DNA of 64,000 nt from Mesorhizobium sp. (GCF_004963255.1 NZ_SUGA01000027.1:24573-88572), one strand, 5' to 3'. Shown: positions 24,527-34,251, counted from the first letter of the stretch. The notes: generated by a model from the letters alone, not told the origin. Translations and numbers: made by a program.

Positions 24527-24704
24527 GGCTGGCGGGACAGCGCCCCCCTCTGGCCTGCCGGCCATCTCCCCCACGAGGGGGGAGATCAGATGTCGCTCTC
24601 GCTTTCGCCAATCGCCAACGTTGCAAGAAGTGGTGCCGACGGCAGAACTACCAATCTCCCCCCTCGTGGGGGAGATGCCCGGCAGGGCAGAGGGGGGGCG
24701 CGAA
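24527..24704. repeat. family B repeat with paired ATCTCCCCC arms
   Basis: GCTGGCGGGACAGCGCCCCC begins the element. Inside, CCGGCCATCTCCCCCACGAG and GGGGGAGATGCCCGGCAGGG form long inverted arms around a variable core that includes TTTCGCCAATCGCCAACGTT. A second copy of almost the same length and order is at 60767-60940. It fills most of the gap between yraN and uppP. Confidence 0.8.
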
Positions 24705-24740
24705 GGAACTCGGCCTTATCTCAATGAGCGGTCCTGCCGC

Positions 24741-25547
24741 TCACCCCCAAACCATCAGCGCCGCCAGCCCCGCCACCCCGACCGCAAGCCGCCACCAGCC
24801 GAACAGCGCGTAGCCGTTCTTCGAGACGTAATCGAGCAGGAAGCGCACGACGATCAACGCGGCGGCGAAGGCGGCGATGAAGCCGACGGAAATGACCGGC
24901 AGGTCGGCCGAAGTCAGCACGTTGCGGTTCTTGAACAGGTCGAAGGCGAAGGCGCCGACCATCGTGGGCATGGCGAGGAAGAAGGAGAACTCCGCCGCCG
25001 CGCGCTTGTCGACGCCCATCAGCAGCGCGCCGACGATGGTCGAGCCGGAGCGCGAGGTGCCGGGGATCAGCGACAAGCACTGGAACAGGCCGATCTTGAG
25101 ATAGACGCTCAACGGGAAGCGCTCGACGTCGTGATGCACCGGCTTGAAGTTGATGCGGTCGACGACGAGCAGCACCACGCCGCCAATGATCAGCATGCTG
25201 CAGATCAGTTTTGGCGATTCGAACAGATAGTTTTTGATGAAGTCGTGACCCACCGCGCCGATGACCGCCGCCGGCAGGAAGGCAATCAGGATGCCGATGA
25301 CGAAATGCCTGGTCTGCGGGTCGCTGGGCAGCTTGACCAGCATCTGCCAGAGCTTGCCGAAATAGACACTCAAAATGGCCAGGATCGCGCCGAGCTGGAT
25401 CAGGATCTCGAAGGCCTTGCCGGTGGAGTGGAAGCCGAGGAAATGGCCGGCAAGCAGGATGTGGCCGGTCGAGGACACCGGGATGAACTCGGTCAGGCCC
25501 TCCAAAAGCCCAAGCAGCAGCGCTTCGACGATGGTCTGGCTTTCCAT
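24741..25547 (-). CDS. uppP: undecaprenyl-diphosphatase UppP (BacA)
   Basis: UppP removes a phosphate from undecaprenyl diphosphate on the outer face of the inner membrane, recycling the lipid carrier for peptidoglycan. The 268-residue protein has about eight membrane segments and the two family motifs: LLEGLTEFIPVSSTGHILLA near the N-terminus and LIPGTSRSGSTIVGALLMG in the second half, with catalytic Glu, His and Arg residues. The gene is alone on the minus strand, convergent with yraN and divergent from the GST gene. Confidence 0.97.
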   Translation of the reverse strand: MESQTIVEALLLGLLEGLTEFIPVSSTGHILLAGHFLGFHSTGKAFEILIQLGAILAILSVYFGKLWQMLVKLPSDPQTRHFVIGILIAFLPAAVIGAVGHDFIKNYLFESPKLICSMLIIGGVVLLVVDRINFKPVHHDVERFPLSVYLKIGLFQCLSLIPGTSRSGSTIVGALLMGVDKRAAAEFSFFLAMPTMVGAFAFDLFKNRNVLTSADLPVISVGFIAAFAAALIVVRFLLDYVSKNGYALFGWWRLAVGVAGLAALMVWG

Positions 25548-25706
25548 GGCAACCTCAGGATTTCGGGGATAGCTGGGACAACGGCTTGCTTGTCACGGCG
25601 CGGAAGTCCCCCTATAGGTCGCAACACCGTGACGGCCGCATGACGGGCCGCCAAGACTTACCGGTGCAGGTATCGATTCGCCAGTGCGCCCTATCATCGC
25701 GGAACC

Positions 25707-26399
25707 ATGCTGACGCTTTTCCATCATCCCATGTTCGCCACCTGCCGGTTCGTGCGTCTCGCCTTTGGCGAGTATGGCGAGGAGCTGGCGCTGATCGAGG
25801 AAAAGCCGTGGACGCGGCGCAAGGAGTTCCTGGCGCTGAACCCGGCCGGCACGCTGCCGATCCTGCTCGCCGAAGGCGACGTGCCGATCGTCGGCGCCAT
25901 GGTGATTGCCGAATATCTCGACGAGACGCGCGGGGTGCTGAAGCGCGACAAAAGGCTGTTCGCCGAGGATCCGATGCAGCGCGCCGAAATCCGCCGGCTG
26001 ACCGACTGGTATCTGGCGAAGGCCGAGAGCGAAGTCACCCGCCATCTGGTGCGCGAGCGCGTGCTGAAGCCGGTGATGCCGGAAACAGCCGGCGGCGGCT
26101 CGCCCGATTCGGCGGCGATCCGGGCCGCCCGCGCCAACATCCGCCAGCACATGAAATACACCAATTGGCTGGCCGGCACGCGCCATTGGCTGGCCGGCAA
26201 CAAGGTGACCTATGCCGACCTCGCGGCGGCGGCGACGCTGTCGGTGCTCGACTATCTCGGCGAGATCGACTGGCGCGAACACAGCGCCGCGCGCGAATGG
26301 TACACGCGGGTGAAATCGCGGCCGTCGTTCCGGCCGCTGCTCTCCGACCGGGTGCGCGGCCTGTCGCCGGTATCGCATTATGCGGACCTCGACTTCTGA
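25707..26399 (+). CDS. glutathione S-transferase family protein
   Basis: The 230-residue protein has a thioredoxin-like N-terminal domain (MLTLFHHPMFATCRFVRLAF, LNPAGTLPILLAEGD, VIAEYLDETRG) and an all-helical C-terminal domain (ATLSVLDYLGEIDW, VKSRPSFRPLL). The expected active-site residue near MFATCRF is a Cys, seen in bacterial beta- or omega-like GSTs. Substrate is unknown. Its end overlaps queG by 20 bases, so the two are coupled. Confidence 0.92.
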   Translation: MLTLFHHPMFATCRFVRLAFGEYGEELALIEEKPWTRRKEFLALNPAGTLPILLAEGDVPIVGAMVIAEYLDETRGVLKRDKRLFAEDPMQRAEIRRLTDWYLAKAESEVTRHLVRERVLKPVMPETAGGGSPDSAAIRAARANIRQHMKYTNWLAGTRHWLAGNKVTYADLAAAATLSVLDYLGEIDWREHSAAREWYTRVKSRPSFRPLLSDRVRGLSPVSHYADLDF

Positions 26400-27531
26400 A
26401 ACCTTACGCACGCTGATCGACGCGGAGGCGCGCCGCGCCGGCTTCGAGGCGGTCGCCGTGACGCGGCCGGACGCGATCCCGCTGGCGCCCGCACGCTTGG
26501 CCGAATTCGTCGCTGACGGTTTCCACGGCTCGATGGACTGGATCGCCGAGACGCTTCAACGCCGCGCCGAGCCATCGACGCTATGGCCGGAGGTGCGCTC
26601 GATCATCGTGCTGGCGATGAACTACGGCCCCGACCATGATCCGCGCGATATCCTCCAAAAACCCGACCGCGGCGCGATCTCGGTCTATGCGCAGAACCGC
26701 GACTATCACGACGTGATGAAGGGCCGGCTGAAGGAGATCGCCGGCAAGATCGTTGCAAAGGCCGGCGGCGACGTAAAGGTGTTCGTCGACACCGCGCCGG
26801 TCATGGAAAAACCGCTGGCGGAAGCCGCGGGGCTCGGCTGGCAGGGCAAGCACACCAACCTGGTCAGCCGCGCGCATGGCTCGTGGCTGTTCCTCGGCAC
26901 GATCTTCACCACGGCTGAGCTTGAGCCGGACCAGGCCGAGATCGACCATTGCGGCTCCTGCCGCGCCTGCCTCGACGCCTGCCCGACCGATGCTTTCCCG
27001 GCCCCCTACCGGCTCGACGCGCGGCGCTGCATCTCCTACCTCACCATCGAGAACAAAGGGCCGATCCCGCGTGAATTCCGCGACAAGATCGGCAACCGCA
27101 TCTATGGCTGCGACGATTGCCTGGCCGCCTGCCCATGGAACAAATTCGCCAGCGCGGCCTCGGAGGCGAAGCTTGCCGCGCGTAACGATCTGCGCGAACC
27201 CAAGCTTTCGGACCTGCTCGCGCTCGACGATGCGGCGTTCCGCGCGTTCTTCTCTGGCTCGCCGGTCAAGCGCATCGGCCGCGACCGTTTTGTGCGCAAC
27301 GTACTGATCGCCGCGGGCAATTCGGGCGACGCGTCGTTAGCGCACACTGTGCGTCACCTGCTCGACGACGTCTCGCCGCTGGTGCGGGGTGCGGCAATCT
27401 GGGCCCTGTCGCGATTGCTTGCCGATCGCGAATTTGGCGAGCTTGCCGCCACGGCTTCGAGGACCGAAATCGATGCGGCGGTTCGCGAAGAATGGCTGGC
27501 GGGCTTGGCATCCGCAGAGGTTCATCGATGA
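26380..27531 (+). CDS. queG: epoxyqueuosine reductase QueG
   Basis: QueG does the last step of queuosine synthesis in tRNA, reducing epoxyqueuosine with cobalamin and two 4Fe-4S clusters. The 383-residue protein has GWQGKHTNLVSRAHGSWLFL, cluster motif HCGSCRACLDACPTDAFPAP, LDARRCISYLTIENKGPIP and a second cluster YGCDDCLAACPWN. HEAT-like helices close the C-terminus. Its start overlaps the GST gene by 20 bases and its stop overlaps the next gene (ATGA), so the three form an operon. Confidence 0.96.
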   Translation: MRTSTSETLRTLIDAEARRAGFEAVAVTRPDAIPLAPARLAEFVADGFHGSMDWIAETLQRRAEPSTLWPEVRSIIVLAMNYGPDHDPRDILQKPDRGAISVYAQNRDYHDVMKGRLKEIAGKIVAKAGGDVKVFVDTAPVMEKPLAEAAGLGWQGKHTNLVSRAHGSWLFLGTIFTTAELEPDQAEIDHCGSCRACLDACPTDAFPAPYRLDARRCISYLTIENKGPIPREFRDKIGNRIYGCDDCLAACPWNKFASAASEAKLAARNDLREPKLSDLLALDDAAFRAFFSGSPVKRIGRDRFVRNVLIAAGNSGDASLAHTVRHLLDDVSPLVRGAAIWALSRLLADREFGELAATASRTEIDAAVREEWLAGLASAEVHR

Positions 27532-28430
27532 GCGAAAGACGCTTCTTCATCTTTGGCGCCGGCTATTCCGGCAAGGCTTTCGCGCGGGCCTACGGGCAGC
27601 GCGCGGCGATCTGCGGCACGACCCGGGCGCCGGAAAAGTTCGAGGCGCTGCGGTCGGCCGGTATCGAGCCGCTGCAATTCGACGGCGCGCTGTCGCCCGA
27701 GCTCGGCGATGCGCTCGCCAAAACCACGCATCTCATCGTCTCCGTCGCTCCCGACGAGGCCGGCGACCCGGTGCTGAACGCCGCCGGCGATGCGCTGCGG
27801 CAAGCGATGCCGGCGCTGGAATGGGTCGGCTATTTGTCCACCGTGGGCGTCTATGGCGACCATGGCGGCGCCTGGGTGGACGAGACCAGCGACTGCCGGC
27901 CGGTGTCGAAGCGCTCGGTGATGCGGGTGGCGGCCGAACAGGAATGGCTGAGGCTTGGCCGCGAGATCGGAAAGCCAGTCGCGGTGCTGCGGCTTTCCGG
28001 AATCTACGGGCCCGGCCGCAATGCGCTGGCCAATCTCGAGGAGGGCACGGCGCGGCGGCTGGTCAAGCCGGGGCAGGTGTTCAACCGCATCCATTGCGAC
28101 GACATCGCCGGCGCGCTGTGGCTGCTCGCCGGCGGCAATCTCGGCGGCATCTTCAATGTTACCGACGACGAGCCGGCGCCGCCGCAGGATGTCGTGGCCT
28201 ACGCCGCCCGGCTCATGGGCGTCGCGCCGCCGCCGGAAATTCCCTTCGAGACCGCCCAACTTTCGCCCATGGCGCGGTCTTTCTATGGCGAGAACAAGCG
28301 TGTCGCCAACAAGGCGATCAAGGCGGCCGGCTATCGCTTCCGGTTCCCGAACTACCGGGTGGCGCTGGAGCGGATGTGGGCCGAGGGCAGCTGGCGGGGC
28401 GGAGAGCCGCGCAGCCCGATGAGGCGCTGA
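27528..28430 (+). CDS. NAD(P)-dependent epimerase/dehydratase-like (extended SDR) protein
   Basis: The 300-residue protein starts MSERRFFIFGAGYSGKAFAR, with the nucleotide-binding glycines GxGxxG. It has YLSTVGVYGDHGGAWVDE and RLSGIYGPGRNALANLEEG, typical of atypical SDRs of the YeeZ-like kind; the catalytic Tyr-Lys pair is not in canonical form, so activity may be altered. It is coupled to queG by an ATGA overlap. Substrate is unknown. Confidence 0.88.
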   Translation: MSERRFFIFGAGYSGKAFARAYGQRAAICGTTRAPEKFEALRSAGIEPLQFDGALSPELGDALAKTTHLIVSVAPDEAGDPVLNAAGDALRQAMPALEWVGYLSTVGVYGDHGGAWVDETSDCRPVSKRSVMRVAAEQEWLRLGREIGKPVAVLRLSGIYGPGRNALANLEEGTARRLVKPGQVFNRIHCDDIAGALWLLAGGNLGGIFNVTDDEPAPPQDVVAYAARLMGVAPPPEIPFETAQLSPMARSFYGENKRVANKAIKAAGYRFRFPNYRVALERMWAEGSWRGGEPRSPMRR

Positions 28431-28520
28431 AGATCGATGCGGGACGCTGGGCGTGGTATGATTCGTTCCTGTTCGCCTCACCGTGCCGCAGACGGATAGA
28501 CTGGAGAGGGATCCGGCCTG

Positions 28521-29597
28521 ATGAATTTGCGATCGCTGCCCGACAGGAGGCCGTTCCTGACCGCCGCGCTGGCGCTGGTGACCTTGGCCGCGCTGGCGGC
28601 GGCCGCGATTTCGGCCGAACCGCGCGCCAAGGACCTGTTCGGCGCCAAGAAACTGCCGGCGGTCGTGCCCGCCCAATCCTTCGGCTTCTACTCCAAAGGC
28701 TGCTTCGCCGGCGGCGTCGCCTTGCCGATGGAAGGCCCGACCTGGGAAGTGATGCGTCCCTCGCGCAACCGGCGCTGGGGCCATCCGGCCATGATCGCGC
28801 TGATCGAGAAACTCTCGCGCGACGCGGCAGCCGATGGCTGGCCGGGGCTTCTGGTCGGCGACATCTCGCAGCCGCGCGGCGGACCGATGATGACCGGCCA
28901 TGCCTCGCATCAGATCGGGCTCGACGCCGACATCTGGCTGACGCCGATGCCGAAGCGGCCGCTGACCATAGCCCAGCGCGAATCGATGAGCGCCACGCTG
29001 ATGGTCGACGAGAAGACGCATCTGGTGAAGGACGCGCTGTGGACGCCGGCGCACACAAGGCTGCTCAAGCGCGCCGCGAGCTATCCGGAAGTCGAGCGCA
29101 TCCTGGTCAATCCCGGCATCAAGAAGGAGCTTTGCGACACCGTCACCGGCGACCGTTCCTGGCTGCGCAAGATCCGGCCGTTCTGGGGCCATGACTATCA
29201 CTTCCATATGCGCATCGGCTGCCAGCCGGGCTCGCCGGGCTGCAAGGGGCAGGAGGCGACGCCCGCGGATGACGGCTGCGGCAAGCCGCTGGCCTGGTGG
29301 TTCACCGAGGAGCCGTGGCGACCCAACAAGAATCCCGATGCGCCCAAGGCCCGCGACCTGATGACGATGGCCAATCTGCCGAAAGAGTGCCAGGCGGTGC
29401 TCGCCGCGACGGATGCGCCGTCGCTGGCCGCCGTGACCTACCAGGGCGGCAGCGCCGCCGCGGTCGCCGTAGCCGAACCGCAGCCGACCGAGCCGGTGGA
29501 GACGATTTCCAGCGGCACGCTCCCGGCCCAGGCGAGCGCTTTCGCGCCGACGCCGAAGATCGGCATTCCGCTGCCAAGGCCTAGACCGGGAAACTGA
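28521..29597 (+). CDS. mepA: penicillin-insensitive murein endopeptidase MepA
   Basis: MepA is a periplasmic zinc LAS-type peptidase that cuts D-Ala-mDAP cross-links in peptidoglycan. The 358-residue protein has a hydrophobic N-terminal signal (FLTAALALVTLAALAAAAIS), then SKGCFAGGVALPMEGPTWEV, GGPMMTGHASHQIGLDADIW (zinc His and Asp) and RPFWGHDYHFHMRIGC (further His ligands). A proline/alanine-rich tail of about 70 residues extends beyond the domain. It is about 90 bases after the SDR gene. Confidence 0.95.
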   Translation: MNLRSLPDRRPFLTAALALVTLAALAAAAISAEPRAKDLFGAKKLPAVVPAQSFGFYSKGCFAGGVALPMEGPTWEVMRPSRNRRWGHPAMIALIEKLSRDAAADGWPGLLVGDISQPRGGPMMTGHASHQIGLDADIWLTPMPKRPLTIAQRESMSATLMVDEKTHLVKDALWTPAHTRLLKRAASYPEVERILVNPGIKKELCDTVTGDRSWLRKIRPFWGHDYHFHMRIGCQPGSPGCKGQEATPADDGCGKPLAWWFTEEPWRPNKNPDAPKARDLMTMANLPKECQAVLAATDAPSLAAVTYQGGSAAAVAVAEPQPTEPVETISSGTLPAQASAFAPTPKIGIPLPRPRPGN

Positions 29598-29685
29598 CGC
29601 CGAAGCGGGCTTTCCCTTTCCGGGGTCATGCGCTAGTCAATCGATTGAACGGCGCAGTGGCGCCGCAACGAGGACGATCAAGAGC

Positions 29686-30705
29686 ATGGCAGGCGAAGAC
29701 GAGAAGGGGCTGCGGTTTCCGGTCCTGATCGGCGACATTGGCGGCACCAATGCGCGCTTCTCGATCGTGCTCGACGCCAATTCCGAGGCGACTGAGCCGC
29801 ATATCGTCCAGACCGCCAACTTCAAGACCATCGACGACGCGATCCAGGCGGCGGTGCTCGACCGCTCGTCCATCCAGCCGAACTCGGCGGTGCTGGCGAT
29901 CGCCGGACCGGTCGACGGCGACGAGATTCCGCTCACCAACTGCCCCTGGGTCGTGAAACCCCGGCAGATGATCGCCAATCTCGGCCTGAGCGAGGTCGTG
30001 GTGCTCAACGATTTCGAGGCGCAGGCCTTGGCGGTGGTGGCGCTCGGCGAAGAGCATATGGAAAAGATCGGCGGCGGCGCGCCGGAGCCCAATGCGAGCC
30101 GCGTCGTGCTCGGCCCCGGCACGGGCCTTGGCGTCGCCGGGCTGATCTATGCGCTCGACCACTGGATCCCGGTGCCGGGCGAGGGCGGGCATATGGATAT
30201 CGGCCCGCGCACGCCGCGCGACTTCGAGGTGTTCCCGAACATCGACAAGCTCGAAGGCCGCATCTCCGGCGAGCAGATCCTGTGCGGGCGCGGGCTGGTC
30301 AATGTCTATCGCGCCGTGGCCAAGGCCGATGCCCGGACGGCGCCCTTCACCACGCCGGCCGAGATCACCGCGGCGGCGCTTGCGAAATCCGACCCGGTGG
30401 CCGAGGAGGCGCTGGAACTGTTCGTCACCTGCCTCGGGCGCACGGCTGGCGACCTGGCGCTGGTGTTCATGGGCCGGGGCGGTGTGTTCCTCACCGGCGG
30501 CATCGCGCAGAAGATCGTGCCGGCGCTGAAGGCCGGCAATTTCCGCGCCGCCTTCGAGGACAAGGCGCCGCACAGCGCGCTGATGCGCGAAATGCCGGTC
30601 TATGTCATCACCCATCCGCTGGCGGCGCTGCTCGGCCTTGCCGCCTATGCCAGGACACCGTCGCTGTTCGGCGTCAATACGGCGGGGCGGCACTGGCGGG
30701 CCTGA
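29686..30705 (+). CDS. glk: glucokinase
   Basis: Glucokinase phosphorylates glucose to glucose-6-phosphate. The 339-residue protein has the ATP-binding phosphate-1 motif LIGDIGGTNARFSIVLD, the NDFEAQALAV catalytic segment (Asp), LGPGTGLGVAGLIY, PGEGGHMDIGPRT and the C-terminal FLTGGIAQKI. This is the Glk (proteobacterial) type without a ROK zinc site. Stand-alone gene, 128 bases before the ABC exporter on the same strand. Confidence 0.97.
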   Translation: MAGEDEKGLRFPVLIGDIGGTNARFSIVLDANSEATEPHIVQTANFKTIDDAIQAAVLDRSSIQPNSAVLAIAGPVDGDEIPLTNCPWVVKPRQMIANLGLSEVVVLNDFEAQALAVVALGEEHMEKIGGGAPEPNASRVVLGPGTGLGVAGLIYALDHWIPVPGEGGHMDIGPRTPRDFEVFPNIDKLEGRISGEQILCGRGLVNVYRAVAKADARTAPFTTPAEITAAALAKSDPVAEEALELFVTCLGRTAGDLALVFMGRGGVFLTGGIAQKIVPALKAGNFRAAFEDKAPHSALMREMPVYVITHPLAALLGLAAYARTPSLFGVNTAGRHWRA

Positions 30706-30833
30706 TCCCGCCCGGATTCGGGCTGGCGATCGGCCGGCTCGACGAAGTTTCGCCATAGGCAAGCTGTAGCCAGGGCGATAAGAGGGGTGCCGGAACGCAG
30801 CCTGTCCGACGAAAACTACGAAGCGCCCCTGAT

Positions 30834-32699
30834 TTGACCGTTCAAACTTCCCTTAAACTGAAAGTCCAGCCCACCGAGGTCAGCGCGGTGCTGCGCCGCA
30901 TCCTGGCCGAAAACGGCAAGGAATATCGCTGGACCTATGTCGTTGCCGTCGCCTGCCTGCTGATTGTTTCCGGCACCACCGCCTTCACGGCGTGGATCAT
31001 GGCGCCGATGATCAACCAGATCTTCTACGAACGGCGCAGCGATATGATCGTGTGGATCTGCGCCGGTTTCATGGGAGCCTCCGTGCTGCGCGGCTTCGCC
31101 GGCTACGGTCAGGCGGTGGCGTTGGCGAGGATCGGCAACAATCTGGTCGCCCGCTACCAGAAGCGCAGCTTCGACCATTTGATGAAGCTCGGCGTCGACT
31201 TTTTCAACGAGACCCGTTCCGGCCGGCTGGCGGCTCAGGTGAACGAGAATGTCGGCGGCATCCGCGATCTGCTGTCGCTGACGCTGACCTCCATCAGCCG
31301 TGACGCGGTCTCGCTCGTCGCACTCGTCGGCGTGATGATCTACCAGGATCCGGTGTTGTCGCTGAGCTCGCTGCTGATCGGACCGCCGCTGATCTGGGCC
31401 GTCGTCTACATCACCCGCCGCCTGCGCAAGATCAACCGCGAATCCGTGCTGATCAACTCGCGGCTGAACGGCTCGGTCCAGGAGGCGACGCAAGGCATCG
31501 CCATCGTCAAGGCCTTCACCCTGGAGGACGAGCTGGCGCGCCGCATCGGCATCATGGCCGACACGGCCGAGCAGCGTAACAACAAGATCGCCCGCGTCGC
31601 GGAGCGGCTGTCGCCGATTTCCGAGATCCTGGGCGGCCTCGCGGTTACCGCCGTGCTTGCCTATTCCGGCTATCGGGCGCTGGTGCTCGGGCAGCCGCCG
31701 GGCGCGGTGTTCTCCTTCATCACCGCGCTGATCCTGGCCTACGACCCGGCGCGGCGCCTGGCGCGCACGCAGGTCGGCATGGAACGTGCCCTGGTCAACG
31801 CGCGCATGATCTACGAGCTGCTCGACCTCGAGCCGAAGCAGGGCGACGCGCCCGACGCGGTCGAGGCGAAGGTCACCACCGGCGAGGTGCGCTTCAACAA
31901 TGTGACCTTCGGCTACAACGCCGACATGCCGGTGCTGCGGGATCTGAGCTTCACCGCCGCGGCCGGCAAGGTGACGGCCATCGTCGGCGCCTCGGGCGCC
32001 GGCAAGTCGACACTGGTGGCGCTGCTGCAGCGCTTCTACGACGTCGACAAGGGCTCGATCGAGGTCGACGGCCAGGACATCGCCAAGGTGACCAAGCATT
32101 CGCTGCGCCAATCGATCGCCTATGTCGCGCAGGCGCCCTACCTGTTCGAGGGCACGATCCGCGACAACATCCGCTTCGGCCGGCTGTCGGCCACCGATGC
32201 CGAGATCGAGCAGGCGGCGAAACTGGCCGCCGCCGACGAGTTCATCCGCCAGCAGCCGCAAGGCTACGACACGCCGGTCGGCGAAGGCGGCTCGACGCTG
32301 TCGGGCGGCCAGCGCCAGCGCGTGTCGATTGCGCGCGCCATCGTGCGCCAAGCGCCGATCCTGCTGCTCGACGAGGCGACCTCGGCGCTCGACAACGAGG
32401 CGGAGGCGCGGGTCCAGGAGGCGCTGACCCATGTCATGGAAGGCCGCACGACGATCGTGATCGCGCACCGGCTGTCGACGGTGGTCAATGCCGACCATAT
32501 CATCGTGCTGGAAGAGGGCAGGCTGGTCGAGGAAGGCACGCATGCGACGCTGATGGCCGACCCGCACGGCATCTATGCCCGTTTCCATCGAATCCAGGGC
32601 AAGAAGGGGCTGGGGCTTGTCGATGACGCCAACGCAAGCCAGACTTCGGCCCCGGCGCCGCGCAGCCGCGCCAAGAAAACCATCAGGAGAAGCGCATGA
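30834..32699 (+). CDS. ABC exporter, fused permease/ATPase (MsbA-like)
   Basis: The 621-residue protein is a half-transporter: six membrane segments at about 30-325, then an ATPase domain at about 350-590 with Walker A GASGAGKST, signature LSGGQRQR, Walker B ILLLDEATSALD and H-loop IVIAHRLSTV. MsbA-like exporters flip lipid A or other lipids and drugs; the substrate here is not fixed by sequence. The start is a TTG at 30834. Its tail is basic (RSRAKKTIRRSA), and its end overlaps dapB by 4 bases. Confidence 0.92.
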   Translation: MTVQTSLKLKVQPTEVSAVLRRILAENGKEYRWTYVVAVACLLIVSGTTAFTAWIMAPMINQIFYERRSDMIVWICAGFMGASVLRGFAGYGQAVALARIGNNLVARYQKRSFDHLMKLGVDFFNETRSGRLAAQVNENVGGIRDLLSLTLTSISRDAVSLVALVGVMIYQDPVLSLSSLLIGPPLIWAVVYITRRLRKINRESVLINSRLNGSVQEATQGIAIVKAFTLEDELARRIGIMADTAEQRNNKIARVAERLSPISEILGGLAVTAVLAYSGYRALVLGQPPGAVFSFITALILAYDPARRLARTQVGMERALVNARMIYELLDLEPKQGDAPDAVEAKVTTGEVRFNNVTFGYNADMPVLRDLSFTAAAGKVTAIVGASGAGKSTLVALLQRFYDVDKGSIEVDGQDIAKVTKHSLRQSIAYVAQAPYLFEGTIRDNIRFGRLSATDAEIEQAAKLAAADEFIRQQPQGYDTPVGEGGSTLSGGQRQRVSIARAIVRQAPILLLDEATSALDNEAEARVQEALTHVMEGRTTIVIAHRLSTVVNADHIIVLEEGRLVEEGTHATLMADPHGIYARFHRIQGKKGLGLVDDANASQTSAPAPRSRAKKTIRRSA

Positions 32700-33517
32700 G
32701 TGAAGCCGGCGATATGGGCCTGGTCGTGGTGGGCGCCGCCGGCCGCATGGGCCAGACGCTGATCCGCGCGATCCACAGCATGCCCGGCGCGCGCGTCGCC
32801 GGCGCGGTCGAGCGGCCAGACTCCCCCCATCTCGGCAAGGATGCCGGCGAGCTAGCCGGCATCGGCATCATCAACGTGCCGATCGTCGACGATCCGCTGC
32901 CGGCCTTCGCCAAGGCCGACGGCGTGCTCGATTTCACCGCGCCGGCGGCAAGCGTCGAATTCGCCGGCTATGCCGCGCAGGCGCGCATCGTCCATGTCAT
33001 CGGCACCACCGGCTGCTCGGCCGAGGACAATGCCAGGATCGCTGCCGCCGCGCGCCATGCGACGATCGTCAAATCCGGCAATATGAGCCTCGGCGTCAAC
33101 CTTTTGGCGGTGCTGGTCGAGCAGGCCGCGAAGGCCCTCGACCCGGAGGATTTCGACATCGAGATCCTGGAAATGCACCACCGCCACAAGGTCGACGCGC
33201 CGTCCGGCACGGCGCTGCTGCTCGGCGATGCGGCGGCCAAGGGGCGCGGCATCGATCTCGCCGACAACAGCGTGCGGGTGCGCGACGGCCATACCGGGGT
33301 GCGCAAGGCGGGCTCGATCGGCTTCGCCACGCTGCGCGGCGGCTCCGTCGTCGGCGACCACAGCGTCATCCTTGCCGGCACCGGCGAGCGCATCACGCTC
33401 TCGCACCATGCCGAGGACCGGGCGATCTTCGCCCGCGGCGCGGTCAAGGCGGCGCTCTGGGCGCGCGGCAAGAAGCCCGGACTTTATTCCATGCGGGACG
33501 TGCTCGGCCTGAGCTGA
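32696..33517 (+). CDS. dapB: 4-hydroxy-tetrahydrodipicolinate reductase
   Basis: DapB makes tetrahydrodipicolinate on the path to lysine and diaminopimelate. The 273-residue protein has the NAD(P)-binding VVGAAGRMGQTLI, the FTAPAASVEFAGYAAQ region, KSGNMSLGVNLLAVLVEQ, and the catalytic HHRHKVDAPSGTALLLG (His-His and Lys). It is coupled to the ABC gene upstream (ATGA), an arrangement that would tie cell-wall precursor synthesis to an envelope exporter, although the link is only by position. gpmA follows at 35 bases. Confidence 0.97.
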   Translation: MSEAGDMGLVVVGAAGRMGQTLIRAIHSMPGARVAGAVERPDSPHLGKDAGELAGIGIINVPIVDDPLPAFAKADGVLDFTAPAASVEFAGYAAQARIVHVIGTTGCSAEDNARIAAAARHATIVKSGNMSLGVNLLAVLVEQAAKALDPEDFDIEILEMHHRHKVDAPSGTALLLGDAAAKGRGIDLADNSVRVRDGHTGVRKAGSIGFATLRGGSVVGDHSVILAGTGERITLSHHAEDRAIFARGAVKAALWARGKKPGLYSMRDVLGLS

Positions 33518-33552
33518 GGCGTCTCATCCCATAAAATTCCAAAGGAGCAAAC

Positions 33553-34173
33553 ATGTCGGGAACTCTCGTGCTCGTGCGCCACGGCCAGAGCGAATGGAAC
33601 CTGAAGAACCTGTTCACCGGCTGGCGTGATGTCGGCCTGACCGAGCAGGGCACCGCCGAAGCACTGGCCGCCGGCGAGAAGCTCAAGGCGCGCGGCCTGA
33701 AATTCGACATCGCCTACACCTCGGCGCTGCAGCGGGCGCAGAAGACCTGCCAGCTGATCCTCGACGTCGTCGGCCAGAGCGAGCTCAAGACCATCCGCGA
33801 CCAGGCGCTGAACGAGCGCGACTATGGCGACCTCTCCGGCCTCAACAAGGACGATGCGCGCAAGAAATGGGGCGAGGAGCAGGTGCATATCTGGCGCCGC
33901 TCCTACGACATCGCGCCGCCCGGCGGCGAAAGCCTGAAGGACACCGGTGCGCGCGTGTGGCCCTATTACCTGCACGAGGTGCAGCCGCACGTGCTGCGCG
34001 GCGAGACGGTGCTGGTCGCCGCGCATGGCAACTCGCTGCGCGCGCTGATCATGGCGCTGGACGGCAAGAGCGGCGAGGAGATCGTCAAGCTCGAGCTCGG
34101 CACCGGCGTGCCGGTGATCTACAAGCTCAACGCCGATTCCACCGTGGCCAAGAAGGAAGTGCTGGAGGGGTGA
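33553..34173 (+). CDS. gpmA: 2,3-bisphosphoglycerate-dependent phosphoglycerate mutase
   Basis: GpmA interconverts 3- and 2-phosphoglycerate in glycolysis. The 206-residue protein starts MSGTLVLVRHGQSEWNLKNL, where RHG carries the phosphorylated histidine. It also has FTGWRDVGLTEQG, LNERDYGDLSGLNKDDA, and VLVAAHGNSLRALIM with the second histidine. AAAGGAG precedes the ATG. It is slightly short compared with the E. coli enzyme (about 250), as in other alphaproteobacterial GpmA. Confidence 0.96.
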   Translation: MSGTLVLVRHGQSEWNLKNLFTGWRDVGLTEQGTAEALAAGEKLKARGLKFDIAYTSALQRAQKTCQLILDVVGQSELKTIRDQALNERDYGDLSGLNKDDARKKWGEEQVHIWRRSYDIAPPGGESLKDTGARVWPYYLHEVQPHVLRGETVLVAAHGNSLRALIMALDGKSGEEIVKLELGTGVPVIYKLNADSTVAKKEVLEG

Positions 34174-34182
34174 GCTTCCTTC

Positions 34183-34230
34183 TCCCCGCACGGGGTGAAG
34201 GTGCCCGAAGGGCGGATGAGGGGCGGCGTC
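34183..34230. repeat. short family C repeat fragment
   Basis: CCTTCTCCCCGCACGGGGTG and AAGGTGCCCGAAGGGCGGAT, small inverted pairs found just downstream of gpmA. Related to the longer family C units at 10097-10245 and 37470-37695. It may help end gpmA transcripts. Confidence 0.5.
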
Positions 34231-34251
34231 AACGCTGGTGAAAAAAGCGCG

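Noticed and set aside
27389..29194. 601-codon plus-strand open frame crossing queG, SDR and mepA
   Set aside because: It is in a different frame from three recognisable genes on the same strand and is Arg-rich.
30816..32588. 590-codon minus-strand open frame
   Set aside because: It lies fully opposite the ABC exporter, whose motifs are intact; the predicted product is low-complexity.
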